Assembly (NCBI GenBank): GCA_963786225.1
Contig: CAWAYQ010000016.1
Coordinates: 395,776 to 459,775 of the forward strand
Length of the DNA stretch: 64,000 nt
Direction of reading: 5' to 3'
DNA from: Flaviflagellibacter sp963786225
GTDB taxonomy: Bacteria; Pseudomonadota; Alphaproteobacteria; Rhizobiales; Methylopilaceae
Shown here: positions 57,480-64,000 of the stretch, piece by piece
Numbering within the stretch: position 1 is the stretch's first letter
Layout: every line of letters starts with the position of its first letter
Position numbers and translations under genes: made by a program
The notes under the pieces: generated by a model
Seen by the model: only the letters and a program-made list of their open reading frames with translations
Told to the model about the DNA's origin: nothing
Database searches by the model: none

Positions 57480-58118
57480 GTGCTCGATTGGGGGTTGATT
57501 GCGATCGGTTTCGGCATCGGTCTGGCCGTCGCCGCGCCCATGGGTCCTGTCAACATCATGATCATACATCGCGGCGTCCGGTCCGGCTTCATGTCGGCCT
57601 TCGTCGCCGGTCTCGGTGCAGTCCTGGGCGATGGGCTTTATGCCGCGATCGCCGCGTTCGGCGTGACCGCGATTTCGGACACGATCGAAAATCATATCGG
57701 TGCGATCCAGCTCGTCGGCGGCATCGTGCTGATCGGTTTTGGATCGAATCTCGTGTTCCGCACGCCGCATCCCGAGGAACGGGTGGACGAGGACACGCGT
57801 CTCAGCATGCTGGGCGCGGCGGTGTCGAGCTTCGTCCTCGCGATCACCAATCCGGCGCTTCTGCTGGGCTTTGTTGCCATTTTCGCGGGCCTCGACGAGA
57901 TCGGCCGCGCGCCCGACAATTACGCCCTCGCGGCGCAGCTCACGGTCGGGGTTTTCGCCGGCGGTCTGTCGTGGTGGTTCATGCTGGCAAGCCTTGTGGC
58001 GCGCTTTCGTCATCGCATCACATTGCCATGGCTGCGCGGCATTAATGCGGCGGCGGGAATTGCGCTCGCGATCTTCGGCGCGCTGCTGCTCGCCGACATC
58101 GCGATCGGCAGCTTCTAG
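57480..58118 (+). CDS. LysE family exporter
   Basis: This encodes 212 residues with about six membrane helices. The LysE/RhtB hallmark is LAVAAPMGPVNIMIIHRGVR in helix 1, followed by VAGLGAVLGDGLYAAIAAFG and the central FVLAITNPALLLGFVAIFAG. LysE proteins export amino acids or homoserine lactones; the substrate cannot be assigned. GTG 57480 has GGAG eight bases upstream and gives the family N-terminus. It is convergent with the next gene, three bases apart. Confidence 0.88.
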   Translation: MLDWGLIAIGFGIGLAVAAPMGPVNIMIIHRGVRSGFMSAFVAGLGAVLGDGLYAAIAAFGVTAISDTIENHIGAIQLVGGIVLIGFGSNLVFRTPHPEERVDEDTRLSMLGAAVSSFVLAITNPALLLGFVAIFAGLDEIGRAPDNYALAAQLTVGVFAGGLSWWFMLASLVARFRHRITLPWLRGINAAAGIALAIFGALLLADIAIGSF

Positions 58119-58121
58119 AAA

Positions 58122-58388
58122 TTATTGGGTTGCGACCGCGAGCGTGAATTCGCCTCGCCGCAGACGGTCCGGAAGGCCTTCGGCGAAGGTCGCCGTGGCT
58201 TCCTCGCCGAAGCTTTCGACGAGCTCGGCAAAGGCGCGGAACAAGGCCGCCTGCGCCACGCATTCGGGCGGCAGCCCGTCGAGCATCGCGCCTTCCCAGG
58301 CCTCTTCGAGATAGGAGAGTGCCGCGAAGCGCTCGTTGGCGTGCTTTTCGCGGTCCGTCACATTCGGGGGAAACTGGGAAGCAGCCAT
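58122..58388 (-). CDS. Small hypothetical protein
   Basis: This encodes 88 residues, all helical and acidic: NERFAALSYLEEAWEGAMLD, ECVAQAALFRAFAELVESFG, FAEGLPDRLRRGEFTLAVAT. I know no family. ATG 58388 opens it with no other start nearby. It may be co-transcribed with TIGR02301 and the Nudix gene, about 100 bases upstream on this strand. Confidence 0.55.
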   Translation of the reverse strand: MAASQFPPNVTDREKHANERFAALSYLEEAWEGAMLDGLPPECVAQAALFRAFAELVESFGEEATATFAEGLPDRLRRGEFTLAVATQ

Positions 58389-58486
58389 GATGGTCCATCG
58401 TGGCCACGCCGCGGGCCGTTCGTCGAACCTAACACGCGTCCCGCGGTGCGCCTTACGATCTTGAAGAAAAGGTTAACGCGACCGCA

Positions 58487-59056
58487 TCAATTCGCGTGGC
58501 GTGCCGCAATTTCGCGCGTCAGCTTCGCGCCTTCCTCGAGATAGCGCCGGACTGCGAGATCGGCGGAAGGGGTGCAGGTCCGGTAGGTCAGCTGGAAGCC
58601 GTTATAGCCTTCGTTGAACGCGCCCGCGAGCCGCTCCCGGCGATCCGGCGGCCCGCCTTCGGCCTCGATGAGGTCGCGCATCTTGTCGCGCCAGATCGGC
58701 CCGTCGTTCGCGCCGCAGAGCGGCCTCAGATAGTGCAATGCACCCAGAATTTCGCCGATGCGCCGTACATCACGTTCATAAGGAGGGGGCGTCGTGTTCT
58801 CCTTCGCCGCGGCGGGCGCCACGGGCGCGGTCGCCGCGGGTGCCGTAGGTACAGTGCTTTCGTTCGCCCGGCTTGGCTTGGCGGGAGCGGGCGTTGCGGG
58901 AACGGCCGCCGCCGGGGGAGGCGCAGGAGCCCGGCGTTGCTGTTGCTGCTTCTGACGTTGCTGACGCAGAAAATCGAACGGCGACTGCGCCTGCGCCTGC
59001 GCTGTGAGCAGGCTCGACGCCGCGAGGGTCACGATCAGAAGAAGGCGCGACATCAT
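58487..59056 (-). CDS. TIGR02301 family protein
   Basis: This encodes 189 residues: a signal peptide (LLLIVTLAASSLLTAQAQA), a Gln- and Pro/Ala-rich linker, and the TIGR02301 domain with YERDVRRIGEILGALHYLRP, WRDKMRDLIEAEGG, FNEGYNGFQLTYRTCTPSAD. The domain has two conserved cysteines. The family is mostly limited to Rhizobiales, which supports the taxonomic reading; its role is unknown. The start overlaps the Nudix stop by four bases (ATGA). Confidence 0.9.
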   Translation of the reverse strand: MMSRLLLIVTLAASSLLTAQAQAQSPFDFLRQQRQKQQQQRRAPAPPPAAAVPATPAPAKPSRANESTVPTAPAATAPVAPAAAKENTTPPPYERDVRRIGEILGALHYLRPLCGANDGPIWRDKMRDLIEAEGGPPDRRERLAGAFNEGYNGFQLTYRTCTPSADLAVRRYLEEGAKLTREIAARHAN

Positions 59057-59481
59057 GCCGTGATCGTCTCCGGCAGGATAAGAGCGGCGGCGAGCGCCAC
59101 GATGCGATGCAGATCGTCGGTCACCGGAAGGCCGTCCAGCGTCATCGGGTCGGCCCAGCGGATATCGGCTGCCTCCGGCCCCGTCTGCGGTTCGCCCGAG
59201 ACCCAGTTCGCGGCGAAAGCGATGACCACGAAGTGAAATTGCGCGCCCTCTTTGCGCGGCAGAACCTGGACCACTCCTGCAAAATCCACGATCTCGGCTT
59301 TGACCCCGACTTCCTCATCGAGTTCGCGAAGGGCGGCTTCCGCCAGCTTCTCGCCGAATTCGACCCGGCCGCCCGGCAGCGACCAGAGGCCTGCGAGTGC
59401 GCCGACGGCACGCTGGGCAAGGAGAACGCGTCCGTCGCGGAACACAGCGGTCGAGACGCCGACTTCGGGGCGAGTTGTCAT
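59053..59481 (-). CDS. Nudix hydrolase
   Basis: This encodes 142 residues with the complete Nudix box G-x5-E-x7-R-E-x2-E-E-x-G in GGRVEFGEKLAEAALRELDE followed by EVGV. GLWSLPGG precedes the box and PEAADIRWADP follows, as in ADP-ribose pyrophosphatase or MutT-like enzymes; which substrate is not fixed. It couples to the TIGR02301 gene by a four-base overlap. Confidence 0.92.
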   Translation of the reverse strand: MTTRPEVGVSTAVFRDGRVLLAQRAVGALAGLWSLPGGRVEFGEKLAEAALRELDEEVGVKAEIVDFAGVVQVLPRKEGAQFHFVVIAFAANWVSGEPQTGPEAADIRWADPMTLDGLPVTDDLHRIVALAAALILPETITA

Positions 59482-59501
59482 TGCCCCGGAATAGACCCGG
59501 A

Positions 59502-60020
59502 TCAGCCGCCGAACAAGGCGTCGACGGCGGCCTGCGCGTCGTCGGCGGATGCTTCCTGGACCGCCGTATGGCCGTTGATGAGGGCGCTCGCCCGGGCGAT
59601 CAGCAGTTCGACGGCCTCGGAACTTTCGGTGAGCACGACGCTGGAATCGCCATGCTGCCGCTCGGATGCGATGGCGTTCTGTGCTTGCAGAAGCACGGTA
59701 TCGATCTCGGCGACGATCACGTCGAGTCGCTTCTTCAGTGCGTCCGCGGCCAGTTCATGACCCTTCAGCGCGAGAGCCTTGGCGCGGAATCCCGATGCCT
59801 CGAAATGCCCGCGATAGTTCAACGTCCGCCAGGCCAGGATCTCGTCCTTCACGTCGGGTGCGGTCGGATAGAGCTCGATCATCATCACTATCTCGTTGAA
59901 GTGGTTGAGATAATCGGTCGAGAGGCCGGTTTTCGGATTGATGTTCGCCGCGAGCAGCGCATCGCGCAGATTGGCCAGCGAGGCGGCCTGATCGGAATCT
60001 GCGTTGGCGGCGGAGAGCAT
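59502..60020 (-). CDS. Conserved hypothetical protein
   Basis: This encodes 172 residues, cytoplasmic by appearance. Recognisable conserved-looking segments are ANLRDALLAANINPKTGLST, YLNHFNEIVMMIELYPTAPD and VKDEILAWRTLNYRGHFEAS, with an acidic end (ASADDAQAAVDALFGG). I recall this in Rhizobiales without function. ATG 60020 keeps the fold; the frame is open to 60137. It sits between the FAD-linked oxidase and Nudix genes on the same strand, 20 bases before the latter. Confidence 0.65.
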   Translation of the reverse strand: MLSAANADSDQAASLANLRDALLAANINPKTGLSTDYLNHFNEIVMMIELYPTAPDVKDEILAWRTLNYRGHFEASGFRAKALALKGHELAADALKKRLDVIVAEIDTVLLQAQNAIASERQHGDSSVVLTESSEAVELLIARASALINGHTAVQEASADDAQAAVDALFGG

Positions 60021-60084
60021 GTATCGAGGCTGTCTGGGGGCATTGCCGAGGCCCGGAGAATGACCGGCCCCGCTTGCCGCAGGG

Positions 60085-61506
60085 TTAACGCGGAGGCGGC
60101 AAAAGGGCCCCCGGGTTAAGGATGTTCGCCGGGTCAAGCGCTCGCTTGAGCGTCAGCATGAGATCGAACTCGGCCTCGCTCTTCACGCCGGGCAGCAGAT
60201 CGCGTTTCAGCCGCCCGATTCCGTGCTCGGCCGCGATCGAGCCGTTGAACCGCAGGGCGACCTCATGCACAGCGGCGTTCATGTCGGCCCAGCGGGCGAT
60301 GAAATCGGCCCCGTCCGCACCCTCGGGCTGGCTGATATTGAAGTGCACATTGCCGTCGCCGAGATGGCCGAACGGGCAGGGGCGGCAGCCCGGCACCACG
60401 CGGAGCGCAGCCTCGGTCGCGGCGTGGATGAAAGCCGGTACGTCCGATACCGGCACGGCGACATCGTGCTTGATCGAGGCGCCTTCAAGGCTCTGTGAAT
60501 CCGACATGATCTCGCGGTAGCTCCAGAGCGTCTTGCGCTGCTGATCCGACCCGGCCACGGCATATTCGGTCATCTCTCCCGCCGCCTGCGCACCGCTGGC
60601 GATGCGGTTCATCACCTCTCCGAGGCCGGAGACCGACACGGACGACAGTTCGAGAAGTACGTACCAGTCGTGCGGCGATGTGAGCGGCAGACCAAGCCCG
60701 AGCTTTTCCGCGGCCATCCTCATGCCGAACAGGGGCACGATTTCGGCGGACGTCACATCCGGCCCGGCCTCGGCCCGCGCGCGGCGGAACAAAGCAAGTG
60801 CCGCCTCCGGCGTCGGGACGCCGGCAAGGGCGGTCGCGACGGAGCGCGGGCGGGCAAAAAGTTTCAGGGCGGCGGCGGTGATGATGCCGAGCGTGCCTTC
60901 GGAACCGGTGAAGATATGCTTCAGGTCATAACCGGTATTGTCCTTACGCAGGGTCCTGAGCCCGTTCCAGATTCGCCCGTCGGCCAGAACGACTTCGAGT
61001 CCGAGAACGAGATCGCGCGCCGAGCCGTAGGCGAGGACGGCGAGGCCTCCCGCATTGGTCGCGAGATTGCCTCCGATCGTGCAGGTCTCTTCCGGGGCGA
61101 GGCTCAACGGGAACAGCCGATCCACGCTCTCGGCCGCGCGCCGCACATCGGCAAGCGTGGCACCCGCCTCGACCGTCAGCGTGTTGCCGTCGGGATCGAC
61201 GGTCAGGACGCGATTCATGCGCGTCAGCGACAGCACGATCGCGGGCGGCGTACCGTCCGGAATCTGTCCGCCGACCAGCCCGGTATTGCCACCCTGCGGA
61301 ACCACGGGCGTTCCACTCTGCGCGGCGACCTTCATGATGGCCGCGACGTCGTTCGTGGATCCCGGCTTCACGATCGCGAGCGCACGCCCTTGGAACAGTC
61401 CGCGCCGCTCGTGGAGGTGAGGGGCCATCGCCTCGCCGAGAAGCACGTTCTCGGTGCCGACGATGGAGGCGAGGTTTGGAATGATGGGTCCGGAGGATGC
61501 GAGCAT
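60085..61506 (-). CDS. FAD-linked oxidase of the D-lactate/2-hydroxyacid dehydrogenase type
   Basis: This encodes 473 residues. The FAD-binding (PCMH) part has VVPQGGNTGLVGGQIPDGT and TIGGNLATNAGGLAVLAYGS; the cap domain ends with GHLGDGNVHFNISQP, SIAAEHGIGRLKRDLL and ALDPANILNPGAL. This is the GlcD/D-2-hydroxyglutarate dehydrogenase-like group, which oxidises 2-hydroxyacids and passes electrons to an acceptor such as ETF. Substrate is not assigned. The start ATG 61506 matches the family; the frame runs on to 62223. Confidence 0.92.
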   Translation of the reverse strand: MLASSGPIIPNLASIVGTENVLLGEAMAPHLHERRGLFQGRALAIVKPGSTNDVAAIMKVAAQSGTPVVPQGGNTGLVGGQIPDGTPPAIVLSLTRMNRVLTVDPDGNTLTVEAGATLADVRRAAESVDRLFPLSLAPEETCTIGGNLATNAGGLAVLAYGSARDLVLGLEVVLADGRIWNGLRTLRKDNTGYDLKHIFTGSEGTLGIITAAALKLFARPRSVATALAGVPTPEAALALFRRARAEAGPDVTSAEIVPLFGMRMAAEKLGLGLPLTSPHDWYVLLELSSVSVSGLGEVMNRIASGAQAAGEMTEYAVAGSDQQRKTLWSYREIMSDSQSLEGASIKHDVAVPVSDVPAFIHAATEAALRVVPGCRPCPFGHLGDGNVHFNISQPEGADGADFIARWADMNAAVHEVALRFNGSIAAEHGIGRLKRDLLPGVKSEAEFDLMLTLKRALDPANILNPGALLPPPR

Positions 61507-61543
61507 GGGGAGAGAATAGAGCAGGGATCCGCCGCGCGCACCC

Positions 61544-61562
61544 CTCTCCCTCAAGGGGAGAG
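61544..61562. repeat. Short palindromic repeat (copy D)
   Basis: CTCTCCC, tcaa and GGGGAGAG form a seven-bp stem between the Sua5 stop and the FAD-oxidase start. It shares its core with copies A to C. Confidence 0.6.
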
Positions 61563-61571
61563 AGATAGGAG

Positions 61572-62552
61572 TTACCTCACCGTCGCCCTCCGCAAACGGT
61601 CGTTTATCGCTTCGCCGAGTCCCTCCTCGGGGATTGCCGCGACCGCGATCGCCGAGGGGTTCAGCGCATCCAGTTCCCGCAGATAGGCAAACAGATTCGC
61701 CGCCGCTTCCGCGAGGTCGCCGGACGGCGAAAGGTTGAGATGCGCGATTCCGCGCCCGCCGAGCGGAGCCGCCGTGCCAAAGCCGAGCCAGGCCTCGCCG
61801 TCCGCGATATCCGTGGCGTCGATCCGCACGATGGCGCCCGGCGCGTAATGCTGCGCCAGCATCCCGGGCGACTGCACCGTCCCTCCGGCCTCGCCGAGCT
61901 TTTCGCCCAGCACGCCTTCGATGTCGGCGCGTGGAATTCCGCCGGGCCTCAAGAGGCGCACCGGCTCGCCGGGCAGGCAGGCGATGACGGTGGATTCGAC
62001 GCCGACATCGGCTCGGCCGCCGTCGAGAATGATGCTCACTTTGCCGCCGAGATCGGCCGCGACGTGCTGGGCGGAGGTCGGGCTGACGTGCCCGGATCTG
62101 TTCGCGGAGGGCGCGACGATGGGGGCCATGAACGCGTCGAGCAACTTCCGCGCCACCGGATGCGACGGCACACGCAGCGCAACGGTCGGCAGTCCCGCGC
62201 GCGCCAGCTCGTGGACCGCGCAATCCTCGAGGCAGGGCACGACGATCGTCAGCGCTCCCGGCCAGAAGGCTTCTCCAAGCTTCACCGCGCGCTCGTCGAA
62301 CGCGCCCACCGTCCGCGCTTCATCCAGCGAGAGCACATGGGCGATGAGGGGGTTGAAGCTCGGCCGCCCCTTGGCCTCGAAGATCTTCGCCACCGCTTTG
62401 CCGTCCCGGGCATCGGCCCCAACGCCGTAAACCGTCTCGGTCGGAAACGCGACGAGCTCGCCCGATGCGAGCGCCCACACCCCTTCGCCGATGGAGTGGG
62501 TGGTCGGTTCGAGAATGCGGGTGGAAATGGGGGCAGGTGGGGTGGCGATCAC
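61572..62552 (-). CDS. Threonylcarbamoyl-AMP synthase, Sua5 type
   Basis: This encodes 326 residues: an N-terminal YrdC domain with LVAFPTETVYGVGADARDGK, IFEAKGRPSFNPLIAHVL and MAPIVAPSANRSGHVSPTSA, then the Sua5 C-terminal domain with SPGMLAQHYAPGA. Sua5 makes threonylcarbamoyl-AMP for the t6A37 modification of ANN-decoding tRNAs, an essential step. GTG 62552 gives the family start; the frame is open to 62945. It is divergent from the HDAC-like gene 131 bases away. Confidence 0.93.
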   Translation of the reverse strand: MIATPPAPISTRILEPTTHSIGEGVWALASGELVAFPTETVYGVGADARDGKAVAKIFEAKGRPSFNPLIAHVLSLDEARTVGAFDERAVKLGEAFWPGALTIVVPCLEDCAVHELARAGLPTVALRVPSHPVARKLLDAFMAPIVAPSANRSGHVSPTSAQHVAADLGGKVSIILDGGRADVGVESTVIACLPGEPVRLLRPGGIPRADIEGVLGEKLGEAGGTVQSPGMLAQHYAPGAIVRIDATDIADGEAWLGFGTAAPLGGRGIAHLNLSPSGDLAEAAANLFAYLRELDALNPSAIAVAAIPEEGLGEAINDRLRRATVR

Positions 62553-62683
62553 GGGGCCTGCGTATATGGGGTTGAGAAGGAAAGGAACCTCCCGACATAA
62601 GTAAAGCAACAAGCCTTGCGTTCCGCGTCCCGGCGGTGTTCCCTCCGCCGCAATTCCAGACACACCAAGAGAGGCTCGAGCCC

Positions 62684-63610
62684 TTGGCCACACTCCTCCT
62701 GCATCATCCGTCTTTTGCCAATCACCAGACCTCCGCCGGGCATCCCGAGCGGCCGGACCGTTATCGCGCGGTCGAGGCCGTGCTTGGTCAGCAGGAATTC
62801 GACGCTCTGGTGCGCGAACGGGCCGAGGTCGCCGATCTCGACACCACCCGCTATGTCCACACCAACCGTTACGTCGACGAACTCGAGGCCGCCCGGCCGA
62901 ACGAGGGCTATGTCTATCTCGACGGCGACACGATGATGGAGCCATCGACCTGGGAGGTCGTGCTGCGCGCGGTTGGCGGCACGCTGCAGGCGGTCGACAA
63001 GGTGCTCGACGGCGAGGTGAAGAATGCCTTCGTCGCCTGCCGCCCGCCCGGCCATCACGCCGAGAGCGAGCGCGCGATGGGCTTTTGCCTTTTCAACAAT
63101 ATCGGTATCGGCGCGCGCCACGCGCAGAAGAAGCATGGGTTGAAGCGTGTCGCGATCGTCGACTTCGACGTCCATCACGGCAATGGCACCCAGGAAATCT
63201 TCTATTCCGATCCGTCCGTGCTTTACGCCTCGACCCACCAGATGCCGCTCTATCCAGGCACGGGCGCCGCGCGTGAAACCGGCGTCGGCAATATCTTCAA
63301 CGCTCCGCTCGCGCCGGGCGACGGCGGTGCGAAACTGCGCGAGGCGTTCGAGGGCAAGATCCTGCCCGCGCTCGATACCTTCAAGCCCGAACTCATCATC
63401 GTTTCGGCGGGCTTCGACGCGCATGAACGCGATCCGCTCGGCTCGCTTCGCATGGTCGAAAGCGATTACGCCTGGGTCACGCGCAAGCTGATGGAATCGG
63501 CGCAGAAGAACTGCGAGGGCCGTCTCGTCTCCGTCCTGGAAGGCGGTTATGATCTGCAGGGCCTTGCGGGCTCTGTCGCCGCCCATGTCGGCGAACTGAT
63601 GAAGGGCTGA
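62684..63610 (+). CDS. Histone deacetylase-like amidohydrolase
   Basis: This encodes 308 residues of the HDAC/acetoin-utilization (AcuC/APAH) superfamily: GHPERPDRYRAVEAVL, RPPGHHAESERAMGFCLFNN with the catalytic His pair, AIVDFDVHHGNGTQEIFY with zinc ligands Asp/His, and VSAGFDAHERDPLG with the third aspartate. Bacterial members remove acetyl groups from polyamines or proteins; the substrate here is open. TTG 62684 has AGAGAGG nine bases upstream and gives the usual 308 residues; the ATG at 62636 adds 16 unlikely residues. xseB follows after four bases. Confidence 0.93.
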   Translation: MATLLLHHPSFANHQTSAGHPERPDRYRAVEAVLGQQEFDALVRERAEVADLDTTRYVHTNRYVDELEAARPNEGYVYLDGDTMMEPSTWEVVLRAVGGTLQAVDKVLDGEVKNAFVACRPPGHHAESERAMGFCLFNNIGIGARHAQKKHGLKRVAIVDFDVHHGNGTQEIFYSDPSVLYASTHQMPLYPGTGAARETGVGNIFNAPLAPGDGGAKLREAFEGKILPALDTFKPELIIVSAGFDAHERDPLGSLRMVESDYAWVTRKLMESAQKNCEGRLVSVLEGGYDLQGLAGSVAAHVGELMKG

Positions 63611-63614
63611 GGAC

Positions 63615-63857
63615 GTGCAGGAAATCGACATCGCAAAACTCCCCTTCGAACAGGCGCTCGCCGAGCTCGAAGAGATCGTGAAGGCGCTTGAGCGCGGCGA
63701 CGTGCCGCTCGAAAAATCCATCTCGCTTTACGAGCGCGGCGATGCGCTGAAGAAGCATTGCGACAAACTGCTGAAGGCTGCCGAAGCCCGCGTCGAGAAG
63801 ATCACGACCGATGCGTCCGGCAACCCGACCGGCACAGCACCTCTCGATCCGGCGTGA
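63615..63857 (+). CDS. xseB: Exodeoxyribonuclease VII small subunit
   Basis: This encodes 80 residues. The XseB signature is LPFEQALAELEEIVKALERG followed by VPLEKSISLYERGDALKKHC. XseB wraps the large subunit XseA, which degrades single-stranded DNA. XseA is not in the window. The GTG start at 63615 follows the HDAC stop by four bases, so the two share an operon. Confidence 0.96.
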   Translation: MQEIDIAKLPFEQALAELEEIVKALERGDVPLEKSISLYERGDALKKHCDKLLKAAEARVEKITTDASGNPTGTAPLDPA

Positions 63858-63867
63858 GGAACGCGGC

Positions 63868-64000
63868 GTGCTGACGGTTTATCGGGCAACGGGCGGAGCC
63901 CTCAAATGCAGCCCGTATGAGCCCGGCGAGCATCTGGACGACAACGTAATCTGGCTTGATCTCCTCAATCCGGAGCATGCGGAGGACAAGGCGGTCGAGG
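63868..64000 (+). CDS. CorA-like magnesium transporter, N-terminal part only
   Basis: The frame opens at GTG 63868, 10 bases after the xseB stop with GAGGA before it, and runs off the window's right end (44 codons). LTVYRATGGALKCSPYEPGE and VIWLDLLNPEHAEDKAVE match the opening of CorA-family proteins, whose membrane part with GMN would follow beyond the window. The call rests on this N-terminal pattern only. Confidence 0.72.
   Translation, partial: MLTVYRATGGALKCSPYEPGEHLDDNVIWLDLLNPEHAEDKAVE

Noticed and set aside
1..64000. tRNA, rRNA, CRISPR arrays or transposase genes
   Set aside because: I looked for TpsiC-like ends, regularly spaced repeats and transposase motifs and saw none that hold up.

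Overview
The window is a GC-rich stretch of an alphaproteobacterial chromosome, most likely from the Hyphomicrobiales (Rhizobiales) or a close relative. The evidence is a CcrM-type GANTC methyltransferase with a CtrA-like box upstream, an F0-only ATP synthase operon with two b-type subunits, a TIGR02301 family gene next to a Nudix gene, a NadQ-like regulator, and the order moaB / uracil-DNA glycosylase / TPR protein / ispE / polyprenyl synthase / DUF2007 / trmN6-like / glyQ / glyS / PEP-utilizing enzyme. It is core chromosome: I see no phage, plasmid, insertion sequence, CRISPR array, rRNA or tRNA.

Layout. 0-5.8 kb: a partial RNase T2 gene, a PLP decarboxylase, a GT21-like glycosyltransferase, an RlpA-like protein, DoxX and small secreted proteins. 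5.8-15.3 kb: uvrB, a WG-repeat protein, YqgE, a DsbD-like domain protein, a 1-Cys peroxiredoxin, rnhA (frameshifted), thrB, an EamA transporter and ispH. 15.4-24.2 kb: ccrM, a cation diffusion facilitator (two frameshifts), mutY, a DUF721 protein, a DsbA-like thioredoxin and smc (frameshifted). 24.2-27.8 kb: the F0 operon atpI-B-E-F'-F, a 27-residue membrane peptide and rnhB. 27.9-38.5 kb: PilZ, VOC, radical SAM, two glycosyltransferases, moaB, a zinc metallopeptidase, a uracil-DNA glycosylase, a large TPR protein, ispE and a GNAT enzyme. 38.5-40.5 kb: an accessory ArsR-DUF1801-DUF1801-SRPBCC cassette with an internal partial duplication and an operator-like inverted repeat. 40.5-51.7 kb: polyprenyl diphosphate synthase, DUF2007, a TrmN6-like methyltransferase (frameshifted), glyQS, a PEP-utilizing enzyme without ATP-grasp domain, a SleB-like cell wall hydrolase and a NadQ-like regulator, with palindromic intergenic repeats. 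51.7-64 kb: HD hydrolase, tag, queF, ygfZ, a dihydroorotase-type amidohydrolase, an orphan HisKA_2 kinase, a LysE exporter, TIGR02301, Nudix, an FAD-linked oxidase, Sua5, an HDAC-like deacetylase, xseB and the start of a CorA-like gene.

How the genes work together: DNA maintenance recurs (uvrB, mutY, uracil-DNA glycosylase, tag, rnhA, rnhB, smc, xseB, ccrM). Isoprenoid and quinone supply is represented by ispH, ispE and the polyprenyl synthase; tRNA and translation by glyQS, sua5, queF and the TrmN6-like gene.

The most unusual signals are: (1) five single-base gains that break four housekeeping genes, most simply read as sequence errors but possibly real; (2) a duplicated arsR/SRPBCC junction that gave a DUF1801 gene its first codons; (3) a 172-bp intergenic element bounded by perfect 25-bp inverted repeats, with a relative after glyS; (4) a free-standing C-terminal PPDK-like enzyme; (5) a family-4-like uracil-DNA glycosylase with only one cysteine. 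I found no clearly new multi-gene system; the ArsR cassette is the nearest candidate.
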